DNA of 64,000 nt from Cavia porcellus (Eukaryota > Chordata > Mammalia > Rodentia > Caviidae): NCBI RefSeq assembly GCF_034190915.1, contig NW_026947490.1, forward strand, positions 68,623,494 to 68,687,493. The letters run 5' to 3'. Under the pieces are notes generated by a model. The model saw only the letters and a list, made by a program, of their open reading frames with translations. It made no database searches and was not told where the DNA came from. This document shows, in pieces, positions 36,431 to 48,544 of the stretch. The position numbers were made by a program, and so were the translations under genes. Each line of letters opens with the position of its first letter. Within the stretch, counting starts at the first letter, position 1.

Positions 36431-36899
36431 TCCCTCCAACTGCCAGTGGCTACAGTAACCCTAAAAACCATTATCAGATAGAGACAGGACGTCTCACCTA
36501 ACCTAGGTAATCCAGGATGCTCCCTTCATTAATCAGCCTCGGACTCACATTGGCTGTAGCCATCTGGTAAAGAGGCCAAGGAGGTCCCAAGAACTGTGGG
36601 ACCCATTACCAGGGGCTCCCTAGATCAGACCCCACACCCCCCAAATTCGTGCAGGTCCAGGTATAACGCACTGGATAAACCTGTTACCAATGCTTGATTT
36701 CTTGTTGAGTTAGAAAGACTTCTCAGGTCTAATGAAAGAGCTATTTTCAATTTAGGAGTGTTCTAGAGGAGTGGAGGCAGATTGATTTGTTTAGGATGAA
36801 ACTGTATCAGAACAAACATAAAACCCGGTGTCACTAACATCACAAAAATATTTTTCCAGTGCCTACACAGGCCCAAGAAGTGCTGGTTCGGAAACAACT

Positions 36900-37035
36900 A
36901 AGAAAACACACTCACACATACACATACGTCCATATATTTGCACACATGTATGTACACACATACATATGTCCATATGTGTACATACATCCATCTTCATGTA
37001 CATACACACAAGCACATTCCCATGTATGGACACAC
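36900..37035. repeat. Imperfect CA/CATA repeat
   Basis: ACACATACATATGTCCATAT and related units, with frames open on both strands because of the low complexity. Confidence 0.85.
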
Positions 37036-37802
37036 AAGAGACTTTCATGCCACTGATAACATGAGCTGTAACAGGTGCTTTGACAAAATACCAGCAGGCA
37101 AACACCCTTAGCCCCATTCCCAGTGGAGGGAAAGCCAGAGCTGGATGTGCAGATGGTGAGAGACAAAGCAAACTGTGCTCTGAGAGGAGAGGGAGGATGG
37201 CAGGAATGATGTCCAGGGACAGGGAAGAGCAAGCGGGAGGCTGTGCTCAGCAGCCTGGAGCTTCAGGAGGGCCAGAGTTGCCCTATGTAGCGAACGTGAG
37301 CAGGGCTGGAGGCTTCCAAAATAAGCATTGAGGGTGATTCTTTCCAAGCCTTCCAGGAAGACCTCCATAACCCTTCACTGTGCTCTCTGGGAAGGTGAGA
37401 GCCGTGGGATGGGATGCCAGCAGTCTGCTCTAACCAGCGTCCCTGGCATCCCCAGGTAGAAACTGAGGGGCATGCAGAGGGCCAGGCAGAGAGGAGGATG
37501 GCCGTACCCACAGTCACTCTGCTTCCTCCTGGGGAGTCAGACTGCTCCCTGCCCCGCTGGAGAGGCTTCCCTGAGGGCCTCAGTGCAGTAGGTCCCCAGA
37601 AGTGCATCCGGTTTGCTCCACACCTGCAGAAGTGAATGCAGGCCTCAGGCCTTGGGATAGAGACATTTTCACAGTGCTCAAACGAATGGCAAATTGAAAA
37701 CACAGCCCCTAGCATCTGTCAGAAGACATCAGATCACATTAAATTCTTGCTGTCTCCTTTTTTTTCTTAACTTGGTAGGTTAGCATGCAGATCATATTCG
37801 TG

Positions 37803-37805
<3 letters not shown>
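37036..37805. other. Unassigned GC-balanced DNA
   Basis: Overlapping frames up to 150 codons (37263-37715 minus) occur on both strands without a recognisable protein. Confidence 0.45.
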
Positions 37806-37851
<46 letters not shown>

Positions 37852-37887
37852 CCTCTTCTCCCTCACTCCCTCTGTTCTCCCTCTCTC

Positions 37888-37926
<39 letters not shown>

Positions 37927-38015
37927 TTTGTCTCTCTCCATCTCTTCTCTCTCTGTCTCTCTGTCTGGTTCTCTCTTTGTCTCTCTGTCTCTGTCTCTCC
38001 CATTCTCTCTCCTCT
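37806..38015. repeat. Long (CT)n polypyrimidine tract, about 210 bp
   Basis: Nearly pure pyrimidine: a perfect (TC)n block of more than 35 nt, then interrupted CTCTCC and CTGT units. The serine/leucine-rich (plus) and glutamate/arginine-rich (minus) frames across it are artefacts. Confidence 0.97.
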
Positions 38016-38350
38016 TCTCTGTTTCTATCCGGGGTTTTGGACTATGACCCAAAGACCTATATGACACATCCTGCCAGAGAAAACTGCTGTGAAAGACACT
38101 CTCTTCTTTTCAAGGTACCTTGAGAAACGAGCCCTGTTTAGCAAAAGTAAGATTAAGAAGATAGAAAGAGTGGAAAGTGTCTTGAGGTGGGAGCCTGCTG
38201 TGGTTACAGGAAGTCTCAGCTCCAGGTGAAAGTCTAGTCTCCACTTTCTGCTTATATTTGCCCTGAGGGTATAAGATCTCTTATTCCTTTGTTTTTCAGT
38301 GCCTCCAATCACTGTATAAAAATCAGAGAGCTTTGTTTTACCTCCATACG

Positions 38351-38753
38351 TGTTATGGTTTGTGTCTAGATGTCCCCCAAAATCTTATACAGTCATAGGT
38401 GGGGATTTTTCAGAGGTGGCTGGATCAGCTTTCCCGGAGGTGTGACACACTGATTCATGGTACAATACTGGGTTCAGTGGCACTGGGATTAAGGGTGGGA
38501 GTGCTACCTACCCTAAGTAGCCTGGGTAAGATGTAAGGGATAGACAGAGCTGTGGGATCCCCTCTTGCTTCCCTTCCTTCTGCCTGCCATGAACTGCTTC
38601 TCCTCTGCAATGCCAGTCTGCCCCGCCACCCTATCCTGGAGTTAGCTGATGATGGACTCAAATCTCCAGAAACTATTGTGAGCTAAATCAACCTTTTCCC
38701 CTTTATCTTTGGGTGTTGGGTATTCTGTCTCAGCAAAAAGAGTAATTAAGACA
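38351..38753 (+). mobile_element. MaLR-like solo LTR, copy 3, near-complete
   Basis: Starts TGTTATGGTTTGTGTCTAGA and ends GTAATTAAGACA, i.e. TG...CA termini. Internal landmarks are TGTCCCCCAAAATCTTATAC, GAGGTGGCTGGATCAGC, TGCCATGAACTGCTTCTCC, GTGAGCTAAATCAACC and GGGTGTTGGGTATTCTGTCT. AATAAA is altered to AATCAA. This is the best reference copy of the three in the window. No internal provirus or second LTR adjoins it. Confidence 0.85.
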
Positions 38754-39904
38754 GTGCCAAATACCATTTGCATGGCAAGAAAGAAAAATTGAAAGTAAAT
38801 GACTATAAGTGACCAAATCCTATCCCAATCAAGTGATAATAATTTTGCCTTTATTCCTTCTATCCTAAAATAATCTTGTGGTCTCCACCCCCAGTACCTG
38901 AGCTGGTGCTGTCATTCACTGCTTTGGTCCCTTGTCCACCTCCTCACTTAACAGACTCTAGCATTGAGTGGGCACTTGCTGTACCCCTGGCAGTGGGCCG
39001 AGTACCCCACAGACCTCCCCTTTGTGGTCTCACACCATGTATACGTTAGGTGGCTCTTATGTCTGCCCGTAGATGGGAACCTTCTCCTAACCAGTAAAAA
39101 GATCCTCCAGTAACACACTTTATAATCCAGTTGGCTATATAAACTGTTAGGGATTTAGACAAAATAAATACCATATAAAATTTAATGTACCAACTCAATT
39201 GCTCATGCATATTTTAAACCACATACTCTTTACATAATACATGAGTGTAGAAATACTGCCTTTTCCCAGTCTTACATATCATTACACAGTTTTATTCATC
39301 AATGTGCTTGTTATCTCTGGAGCCAGTTTTTGAGTCCTCCGATTCCCTTTTTTATCAAGATGTATCATCTGCATGCCCATCTCCATCACCTGAGAACAGC
39401 ACACTGTCACATGGAACTTCATCCCAAACCATGATTAGATTGACATTAATAATATTAGGACAGTTGTCTTACTTATTCAATCTATAGGTGTCCATGTGTG
39501 AGCTCCACAATGTAAGCAATTATCTCACTGTCTTTAAAGAAGCCATCAGATGGCATCCAGTACTTGCTTTCATAAGCACACATCCTAAAACTGACAGTCA
39601 AATCTGTGCTCCATCCGCTTGCCTCTTTCCTGTTTACTGATTCTGCCAGGAAACTTCGATGAGCACCCCACACAAATGCTGACTGAAGCATGTTCAGGTC
39701 AACACACTTTCCTTAGATTAGATGATGCTGTTTTTCATGTTAAGGGAAATAAGACAGCACCAAAATTCTAGACTTTGGGTAAGGTTTCCAGTATTTGAAA
39801 ATGACTCCTAAGGATGATTTTGGTGAAGCCCTTTGGACATATGTTCTGACTCACATAAATCATTAGTCTCATTTGACAGGTGCTGAACTTGAACTTTAGA
39901 AGAA
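38754..39904. other. Unassigned
   Basis: No gene or repeat recognised. Confidence 0.5.
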
Positions 39905-39988
39905 GAGGGAAGGACGAGAGCAAAACACTCACTAGAATGCACGAGGCCCTGGGTATGACCCTTAGCACTACAGAAAGCAAAGGAACAC
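39905..39988 (+). mobile_element. ID SINE, diverged
   Basis: AGAGCAAAACACTCACTAGA, ATGCACGAGGCCCTGGGTAT and GACCCTTAGCACTACAGAAA align with an ID body from the A box onward. Confidence 0.7.
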
Positions 39989-40154
39989 AAAAGAAGTCCA
40001 GATAACTCTCCCAAAATCCAGAGGCACTGTTCGAGAGAAATGAGCCTGGAGGCCTGGACGTTCACCATCTAGGGCTCCAGGGCTGCCCTGTAGGCTGCAC
40101 AGCCCTGCTCCCAGGACGGCCCCTGTGGCACAGCCACTGTGCAGTCCTTTCCAG

Positions 40155-40465
40155 GATGTCTCTGCTGCTCCCAGCCTGTCTAGTTCAGCTTACTGTCGAG
40201 TTGACGGAGTTGGGACATGCCCAGGAGATTTGTGAGCACATATCTGGGTGTACCTGGAAGGGTCATGGGGGGACCTTGGGCACCACCTCTAGTCTCTGGA
40301 CCTTCCTATCTTGCACTCTTTTCTGGGCTCTGCTCCTCAGTTTCCATGAAGTGAGCAGCTTTGCTCCACTGCACCCTCTGCCATGATGCTCCTCCCTTGG
40401 AGCAGCCAACTTTGGACTGAGCCCTCTGGAGTCAAATAAACTTCTTCTCCCTTAAATTAGGGGTG
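40155..40465 (+). mobile_element. LTR-like relic (MaLR-like)
   Basis: TTTCCATGAAGTGAGCAGCT, TTGCTCCACTGCACCCTCTG, CCATGATGCTCCTCCC and GTCAAATAAACTTCTTCTCC resemble the second half of a MaLR LTR. The first half is not recognisable. Confidence 0.5.
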
Positions 40466-41589
40466 TTACGAAAGCTGAACAATAAAATTCCCATTTTTTT
40501 CCTTCTGACTCCAAAAGGTCACTTACAGGAATTTCTTGAAGGAAGTGATTAGAGATGTGCTAAATGATTTAGTGCACAGACACTTACGATGGCATCACTG
40601 TTAAGGGCAACCTAAAATAGAGGTATGACATCACATTAGCTATGGGCACATGAGGAATGCTGAACAACCATATTGGACATTCATGAACTAAAAAATGGAA
40701 AAAACAGACGTGGCATAATTCCATGCTACTTAATTTTAATAAATATATATATGTGATCAAAGGACTAGCAGGAAACACAGTAACACATTAATTTAGTTAA
40801 TTTCTAGATAAGATTAAATATGATAGTTAATTTCTTATTTTATATTTCTGTCACACCTACTCAAATGGTACCCATTCAAAAAGAATAACTCTAGTAGTGG
40901 AAAATTCAGGAGTATAGAAATGGGGCTTATACAAGAAACTCCGGGTGAAATATGGTGTGTTGTTTTATAAGCTGTTGCCTACTCTATTTTTTAAATAAAC
41001 ATTTTGCCCTGCAAGAGGATTTTCCAATTAAGAGGAAAAGATTAAGGCTGTAATCCTGGAAAGATATCAAGTCCTTAATCTCATGGTCTCTCTATTATTA
41101 CTGCCCAGTTTAATAGCACATCTTACAGAACCAACTAAATGTGTAAAAGACTCAGCCATATGTCATGCCTCTGCTAAGGCCAAAAATTAAGCAAGGTCTC
41201 CCAGAGAATTAAGTAGTTCTTTCTAGCCCAGTCTCTAGCTTCAGGAGTGTGCTAGTTGGAAAGGAACAGATTTAGCAAAAAGGCCACATTTTCTGTCCTC
41301 CAGGAGTTCTGGACTCTAGCAGAGGCGTAGTGATAAAGACATGGGCACAGTGAGCAGAAAGAGAACAGGCAGTGGCTTGGGGAGGCCCAAATGTCACAGC
41401 CAGACACATGCTGGTCTCTGAGATTAGCATCCAATACCTGGAATGCCCACGGTAATGGACCTAAGAGGGGATGTGAGGTCAGTTTGCATTTGTGGCCAGG
41501 AAGGAGCAACAACCCTTGCTTTCTAGCCGCGTTTAAACTGGCCTCTCCCAAGAGATCAGTGCCCAGAGAAGAGATGGGAATGTGTGGTA
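40466..41589. other. Unassigned AT-rich DNA
   Basis: TAAATATATATATGTG near 40739 and other AT-rich runs. No gene. Frames of 114-149 codons at 41252-41735 partly overlap the LTR. Confidence 0.45.
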
Positions 41590-42064
41590 GGTTAAAACAC
41601 TTTACTAGGTTTTGCATGCAATGTGTCCTGCAAGCTTCACATGGCAAGGTTGGTCCCCAGGGCAGCAGTGCTTTGAGGTGGGCTTTCATGGATGGCTGCA
41701 CTGCAGAGGCTCCTCATCATGGATCAATCCGGTGATCAGATCATAGTATGAGGGCTTCATTGGAAGGTGACAGGACCTTAGGAGGGAGCACCTAGTTAAA
41801 GGATAGGTTATGGGGGCATGACCTTGGGGACCATATCATGTCTTGGCTCCTGACTCTCTGGTTCCCTCCTGCCTTTTGGCCACCATGAGGTAAGCAACTT
41901 TGTTTTATAATGATTTTCTGCCATGATGTGCCACCTTGCCACAGGCCCAGTGAAGCCAGCTAATCATGGAACGCAAGCTCTGAAACTGTGAGCTAAAATA
42001 AATCTCCCTTCCTCTCCATTTATTTTCTCCAGTATTTTGCCCCAGCGATAGAAAGCTAACACAC
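41590..42064 (+). mobile_element. MLT1-like LTR
   Basis: GGTTGGTCCCCAGGGCAGCA, GGTGACAGGACCTTAGGAGG, TTTTGGCCACCATGAGGTAA, CTGCCATGATGTGCCACCTT, GCCACAGGCCCAGTGAAGCC, AAACTGTGAGCTAAAATAAA and CGATAGAAAGCTAACACAC are all MLT1 landmarks. The 3' boundary is clear and the 5' boundary approximate. Confidence 0.85.
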
Positions 42065-42775
42065 ACTTGAAGTCTGTAGTAAGCAGCCTATACGAGGGTT
42101 CTAACCTGTGGCATTTCCTCCCACGTGCAGTCCCCTCGCTTCCACAGTGGGGAAGACACGCTGGTCGTTTCTAATGAATGGAATCAGCAGAAATGGAGAT
42201 TCAGTTATAAAATGACGGTGGCTCTCTCCCAGTCATAACTCCTTGTTTTGCTAACTTGAGAAGACAGCTGCATGTCATGAGGCAGCCCTGTGGGAGGGAC
42301 CCAGGCCTGCAGATAACCACAAGTGAATTTGAACGCAGCTGTTCTTCAGTCAACCCTTTAGACGGGACCACAGCCCCAGCCAGCAGCTGCCCTGCAGCTC
42401 GGGGGAGATCCAGACCCGGGGGCATTCACCCCAATGGTGCCCAGATTCTGACCCACAGAGACTGTGTGCTGCCACTTGTAGGATGTCAGACCCCTGAACT
42501 ATGGAGCTATGTGCTACACAGCAGTAGGTAACTAGCACATCCCCTGAGTACAAACTTCCAGAAGAGGTTTCTGGGTGTATTAAGGAGTTTTGAAGTAAGA
42601 AAACTCTTCAGTTTACTCAGTACTTAACCTAACTCTGAGTTAGACTCCTGGGAGTTCACTTACCAGTTCCAACACTGACTAGTACGAAACTAGAAGCAAA
42701 TTGGTCCTTTCATTGTTTGCTATGAAAATGGGAATAATATAGCACCCAATCTATATGATTAAGATACGTTTGAGC

Positions 42776-42823
<48 letters not shown>

Positions 42824-43559
42824 GCACACACACACACACACAGGAATTACCAATGCCCTGCTACACTTCAAATGTTCAACTTTTTAATGTTTTGCTTCAG
42901 CCTTCTCCTTCTGTTTATTGCTCTTAGTTTATTCTTAGATTGACTCAAAGAAAAATACATCTGTATATACTTGTAGGTCACTCAACAAAACATAAATTTG
43001 GGGGCAGGGGTTCCTGGGCCCACTGGTGAATGGTGCTCCCTTTTATTGTAATATTGTAACAAGGCTCAGCAGTCACCAGTGCCCTCCAAGCTTTGTGAGG
43101 TGGCCCAAGGAGAACAAGGGGAAAAAAGTGCTGGAACGTTGGACAAGAAAGACCAAGACTGAGTGAATGAATCTGAAAGCGAGGCCGAGAGAAGTGGTCC
43201 AAAGGGGAAGTCGGGTAAGTTCAAGGATCTGGTCTTGTTTGATACAGTGACTTGGGACACTCTATAGGAAAGTTCCCACCTGGGAGCCTATAGCACAGCT
43301 GTGGTCTCAGAGAGACTGAAGATACGTGGTCCACCAGCAGGGCGGCCCCTCAGGAGCTCCGCAGAACACTCATCAGCATGGCGTCAAAGCACAGAGCTCA
43401 GAGTTACTGAGACCAGAAACCCCGAGGGTGGAAATGCCCCACCTGCTGCTGAAGATGAGCAAACAACTACTGTTCATTCAGAAAAATAACACCTTATTAA
43501 ATAAAAGACCCACAATTTTCTTACATAACCACAAACATCATTAAAATAACACCAAAGAA
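42065..43559. other. Unassigned, with (CA)n in the middle
   Basis: GGATGTCAGACCCCTGAACT and GTAGGTAACTAGCACATCC near 42481-42541 hint at an LTR end, but the body is unrecognisable. Confidence 0.4.
42777..42842. repeat. (CA)n microsatellite, about 66 bp
   Basis: Long CA run with two brief interruptions. Confidence 0.97.
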
Positions 43560-44120
43560 TATTATCCTGTAATCTGAAAAGGTCCTTTCAGCAAAAGACA
43601 ATCCAAAATCATGCACGGTGTGGCATTCAGTTGTCATATCCCTTTAGTCTCTTTATTGCTTTTTTTTATTACCAAGTATAATTGAGAAAATTAACGCGTT
43701 TCACTGTGATGCTTCCATAGATTCATAATAGATTCACATATGATGTATCAACCATGCCCACCCTCTCTTTAGTCTTTAATCTGTAGCAGTTCTTACCTCT
43801 ATGATTTTTTTATTTTCTTGTATTAATATTTTGAAGGACCATGGCCAGTTCTCTTGGAGAATACTTATCAATGCGGATTTTTTACTGTGTGTTTATAATT
43901 AGATCCGTGATATTCCTTCTGGGCAGGAAGAGCCCAGAACTGATGAGTGGCACAGGGGCTCAGTTAGTGACATTTCTGGTCATCAGTAAGTTGATATGTG
44001 TAGACCCATTATAATGTTACTCTTCACCTTTATATAATAAAAAGCTTTTTGGAGGGATACATTTTGAGATCCTTGCATTCCTAAAACTTTGATCCACTGA
44101 GTTGACTGGCTTAATCCCAT
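43560..44120. mobile_element. Ancient interspersed repeat, probably an old LINE
   Basis: TGGCATTCAGTTGTCATATC, CCTTTAGTCTCTTTATTG, AATCTGTAGCAGTTCTTACC and GAAGGACCATGGCCAGTTCT resemble a widespread L1M-associated sequence ('TTGTCATGTCTCTTTAGTCTCCTTTAATCTGGAACAGTTCC'). Orientation and family are uncertain. Confidence 0.4.
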
Positions 44121-46689
44121 GAATCATTCTCAAGTTTTAGGCAGCTTTTTAGTGTGAGGAAGAGAGTTCACTGCCCTGTATTTATTCATTCATTTTGCTT
44201 ACATAAAATGGACTTGGGATTGTTTATTTTACTCACTAGGTAATGATCTCTTACTATTCCCAATATGCATTAAAAACAAATGTAAATCTGAATAGTTCGG
44301 AGTTTAGATTCTTTTGACATTTATTAACCAAGAAAAGATTTACTGATCTCTAAAAGATGCAAGTATATTTTCTTTTATTACTGCAGAAATTTTGCTCATG
44401 TAAAAGATTATTCTTGATTTTGTTCTACTCTCTAGCCAAGGTCATTGCCACTGGACTGAGAACTTGGTGTAGCATCATGATTAATCATCCTTACAGGACA
44501 TGCCAGCAAGAAAACTCAAGACAAATTGTGAGCATCTCTCCCAAGAATCTTAAGAGTTGGTTTACTCCCAATATTTTACCAGCAGTTTGGCAAGAATCTC
44601 AACACAACCATTTTTATAACGAGTTTTATGCAAGTGTAACTGGTCTCACACAGAGTAGATGGAATGTATAAGATATAAAATGGAAAATCAACTTTTTTAT
44701 GGAAAAACTACTTCCTTTAAATAAATTTTATCTACTCCAGAGATTTTATCTACTCTAGAGATTTTCTAGCTTTAGCAATTCTTTCTGATATTAGAATAAC
44801 CTAATTATGAAGTAACAAAAATCCAGAGCTACTAGAAATAAATAGTTTAATCTCCCATTCAGTTTGAAGCTGCTCCCTGCTCCAACCCAAGGTACATGCG
44901 TGACCTTCCCAGATTTGCAGTGGAGCGTGCAAGGGACTGGGAAGGGACGGAAGGGAGAGAAGACAGTCTTTGGGCCTTCATCTTGTTCTTCTTTCCTATT
45001 CTGGCTGCTCACTGCTTGCCTTTGGCTTCTCTGGGGCCAAGGAAGGGATAAGGAAACATAAGTGAGACACAAAGGTCTCATGTGGCTGGTAGCGCTGCCG
45101 CTGGGCTTGTGTCCTCTGCGGGGCAGCTGCCCAACACCAGCTGCGCTCCTCCATTTCTTGGGTAGAGTTATCCCCTTTCAGACACTGTCAGCTTGTAGTT
45201 CTCTTCCTTGGGTCATTTGTTTTCTTAGTAATAGTTCATGACTTTCTCAGGAAAAGCTCACTGGGTCCTCTGTTGGTCTCCCTCATACTCATCCACTCAA
45301 GAGACTCCTGGTCTGTTAAGTTGTTGTTATTGTTGTTGTTTCTGAACATTTGACTCCTAAGGTGAACACAGTCCCACCCCATCTTCTCCTTCCCCCTGGA
45401 ATCAGGCTCCTTTTCTTGTAATGAGCTAATCAGCAAGGTGAAGCACTGTGACCCACAGTCATTTTTCCTCTGAGGATCAGACACTGCTCTTCCTGTTGTG
45501 AAGACACTGCCCATCCTGGCTTCTCTCCTGCTTTGTGCTCTACTCCACCTGTTAGTCCAGGAACCCCTGAAAGGTCCCACCACTGCCAGCACTGCCTCTA
45601 TAGAGACAAACTGTCATTTTCATTCAATCTGATGCACACGGAGCTGAAGAAAGCCTCAGTCTGCTGGGAGTGTGGAGTTTCCAAAGGTACTGGGCTTTGG
45701 CTCCCTACAGCTGAGGAAGGAGGATGGTACCATGAAGTTTCATAGATTTTGGCCCAGAGACGCTCTGAGGGTGAAATGCTAATCAGAGCTCAGTGAGGAG
45801 CTGAGAGTGGGTTACCTGAGCTCCAGAGTTGAAGGGCAACATAGAACATAAAACCATTTCCTTCTCTGTAGGAGCCCCTAGACCTTGCTGGAGGATCCCA
45901 ATTCATCCAGCCCTACATCCCAAAGTCTTAATGCAATTGCTTTGAAACTGCTAACTTCCTGTTAAGAATGGTACTTGGTGTACAACCCAAAAAGCTCATG
46001 TCACCAACTTTCTACCAAAGTACACCTTAAGTAGGAGAAAAGGTCATGAATGTGCTATGGTCTCAAAATGAGAAGGACTATCAGTCTGTTCCTAAAGTCC
46101 GGGTGGATTTGGAGGTGAGAACTGCTTTAAGGATGGTGAAAAATGTTTACAAATGAACTAACCTATCCTCTTAAAAATAGATGGAAAACCCATTCCTGCT
46201 TGTCCATTTTTTTTTTTTTTGCCTTCTCTGTTTGTAAATCTGAACAAAGCAAAAAATAGAAAGTCCCCCTCCGTTCCCTAGTTGCTGACACCTAAGGTAA
46301 ACACAGTCTTATCCACCTTCTCTTCTCCAAGGGACTGGACAGAGTAATTCTCAGGAAAACTAACGGGAGGGAACTAGGATGGAAACTGGTAGAGGGGAAT
46401 GGTCTCAAAAAGCAGCTCCAAAAGGAAAAAACCATCATAGGGACACAAGATGAGCCCCGTTAGCACTGTGTGCTTGGGAGGTGTACATGCTAGTGAGCTG
46501 TGGTGCTTACTATCTGAGGTCAAAGCAGTGAAGCAGGAGACACTCAGACCAGGGCAATGCCATTTGCCACACCCTGAGAATCTGAACCGTGAACCGAAGA
46601 CATAAATCTGCATTCCAACTGCAGATCTGAAAGGGAAAGACTGGTCCAGCCATCAGAAAGCAAACCAGCAAGGAGAACAAAAGCAAAAA
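44121..46689. other. Unassigned
   Basis: No gene. A T-run lies at 46208-46220. A diverged 40-bp phrase (CCTAAGGTGAACACAGTC at 45357 and CCTAAGGTAAACACAGTC at 46291) occurs twice. Confidence 0.45.
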
Positions 46690-47140
46690 GAGAGTTTTAA
46701 GTGTTAGGTGCCAAAAGGAGATAAAAGCAATTTTTTAAATTATAGAACTAACAGGTGATTTCAGTAAGTTAGCAGCTAGAAGATGAATATATCAAAGGCA
46801 TTCATGGTTTTACCTGTCAGCAAGAGCTGAGTTTTTGACCATAAAGGAAAAATAAAGATTTCATTTATAACAGAAAGTAATAAGTAGAAAATATCTGGGA
46901 ATGTATCGCTACTAAGAAATGTGCAATAGACACTCATATGATGAAAATTATAAAGCCATAATGGGAAACATAAAAGGCTTGCACAAACAGAGGCACACAC
47001 AGATTTTTCTACAGAGTGACTGAAGCTGAAAAGTGCTAATTCTTGCCCACCTCATGCATTGGTACAAGGTTATTTCACCAGAAATTACAGTGGACCCAAC
47101 AAGATTGAACTAATTATTTTGAAGGGTCATCCTGAGTAAG
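46690..47140 (+). mobile_element. LINE-1 ORF2-region fragment, very diverged
   Basis: GGGAATGTATCGCTACTAAG, ATGATGAAAATTATAAAGCC and ATAACAGAAAGTAATAAGTA resemble the L1 ORF2 stretch reading '...GGAATNTATTTAACTAAG...GAAAACTATAAAACA'. No open frame remains. Confidence 0.4.
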
Positions 47141-47149
47141 TAGGAAAAA

Positions 47150-47241
47150 AAAGTTTCTTTGTTTTGGTATCAGGGATCAAACTTACAACCCGATACTTAT
47201 CAGGCAATTGCTTGAGCCGCTGAGCTAAATTCCCAGCCTGA
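47150..47241 (-). mobile_element. ID SINE, reverse
   Basis: GGTATCAGGGATCAAACTTA, TATCAGGCAATTGCTTGAGC, CGCTGAGCTAAATTCCCAGC is the complement of an ID body, with its A-rich tail as TTTCTTTGTTTT on the plus strand. Confidence 0.88.
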
Positions 47242-47765
47242 AAGTGGTATCTTTATAAAGCATTGTTAAAACTCATTATAGAGTTACAATGAATATGAAT
47301 TGAGCAGTAGCGCAGTTTCAGCCACAGTAAGAACAGAAGGAGTGGTCATGATCTTCAAGTACATGCTCACAAGCACTTAGTCTAAGGCAAGTATGTAGCG
47401 TGCAGGGCTTGTGATGAATTATTCCACAAAGAGCAAACGGCCATGCTTAATAGTTTCTGTGAACATATAACATTTCTGTAAAATTGTGAACATCTATCAT
47501 AGGGAAATTTAAAATATAAAACAAACTTTAGGTTCTAGAGGAAACAAAAGGAAAATTCTTATTTGGGAAAAAAATTTCAATGTAGCCTTGTATCGTAATT
47601 TAAAATTTACTCTTGATTTTCAGAAATTAAGCTATAATAAAACACAGGTTAACTTTTAAATCCCATGACAAACAACACTTTGGAAACATAAAAACAACAG
47701 AACCACTAGAGTATAAGTTACATATCTACCGGTTTTCAGCAAAGATGTCCAGTTAATTTGTCCTG

Positions 47766-48182
47766 GGTTGTATGGTGTCTCCTCAGAGCATGTGTCCCCA
47801 GGATGTGGCCTTCCTTAGCCTCTGCAGGAAGCAGAGGTGTAATTGCTTGAAGGCCATCAGACTGGATTAGTTTGGCCCTAACTCAAGGATGACTGCCCTT
47901 GTAAGAGACAGCGTCACAGGAACAGACACACAGGGAGGCCTTCACGGGAAGATGGAGTAGCAACTGGCACAGCACCGCGGCAGGCCAAGGCGGTAGGAGT
48001 GGTTGAGAAGCGCCAGAGCACAGGAAGAGAAAAGCAGGCTCCTTTCCTGAGTGACTGGGGTCAGCACAGCGCTGCGACAATGTGACCACAAACCTGCAGC
48101 ATCTGTGACTATGAGAAGTGTTTGCTGTCTTACGGCACCTTGTTTGGGTGGTTTGTCGCAGCAGCCTTAGGAAACTGATACC
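47766..48182 (+). mobile_element. MLT/MaLR-like LTR
   Basis: TTGTATGGTGTCTCCTCAGA, GGCCATCAGACTGGATTAGT, TTGGCCCTAACTCAAGGATG, ACTGCCCTTGTAAGAGACAG, CAGGCCAAGGCGGTAGGAGT, GGCACCTTGTTTGGGTGGTT, TGTCGCAGCAGCCTTAGGAA followed by ACTGATAC. These match a MaLR-type LTR from start to end. Confidence 0.78.
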
Positions 48183-48254
48183 TAATTCAATAGAAAGGAA
48201 GTGTTTTTGACAAGCAGTGCCAGAAATGTTGGAAAGCCCTATGTGAAGATCAAT

Positions 48255-48340
48255 GAACAGGTCGTGTGGGTCAGGGGAAGAGCACATGCTTACATGCATG
48301 AGGCCCAGGGTTCAGTCCCCAGAACTCACAAATAAATTCC
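48255..48340 (+). mobile_element. ID SINE, diverged
   Basis: GGTCAGGGGAAGAGCACATG, CATGAGGCCCAGGGTTCAGT, CCCCAGAACTCACAAATAAA. The B box and tail are clear, the A box is weak. Confidence 0.75.
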
Positions 48341-48437
48341 TAAAATAAAACAGAAACAATAAAGACCACAGACTATTTAAAAATCAATAGACACCACCGA
48401 AATTTAAAATTTATACTGTTTAAAAACCATGTTACAG

Positions 48438-48540
48438 GGCCAGGAATTTAGCTCAGTGGCATAAGCGCTTGCCTGGCAAGTGCGAGCTCTGAGTTCTATC
48501 CCCGGTACCAAAACAAACAAACAAACAACAACAACAAAAA
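48438..48540 (+). mobile_element. ID SINE
   Basis: GGCCAGGAATTTAGCTCAGT, GGCATAAGCGCTTGCCTGGC, GAGTTCTATCCCCGGTACC, then a CAAACAAACAACAACAACAA tail. The internal A and B boxes are well preserved. Confidence 0.92.
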
Positions 48541-48544
48541 ATGT

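Noticed and set aside
36900..37035. Periodic CACATA units suggesting an array
   Set aside because: Low-complexity microsatellite with no spacer/repeat architecture, so not CRISPR or satellite.
37263..37715. 150-codon minus-strand frame
   Set aside because: No known domain, and competing frames lie on the other strand.
37785..38123. Serine/leucine-rich and glutamate/arginine-rich frames
   Set aside because: Products of the (CT)n tract read on either strand.
42777..42842. Open frames across CA repeats (also 8059-8141 and 10880-10917)
   Set aside because: Threonine/histidine or valine/cysteine-rich translations are repeat artefacts.
48438..48540. tRNA-like A and B boxes suggesting tRNA genes (also at 52546, 61892 and other ID sites)
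   Set aside because: These are ID SINEs: A-rich tails, duplicated target sites and no full cloverleaf. Not functional tRNAs.
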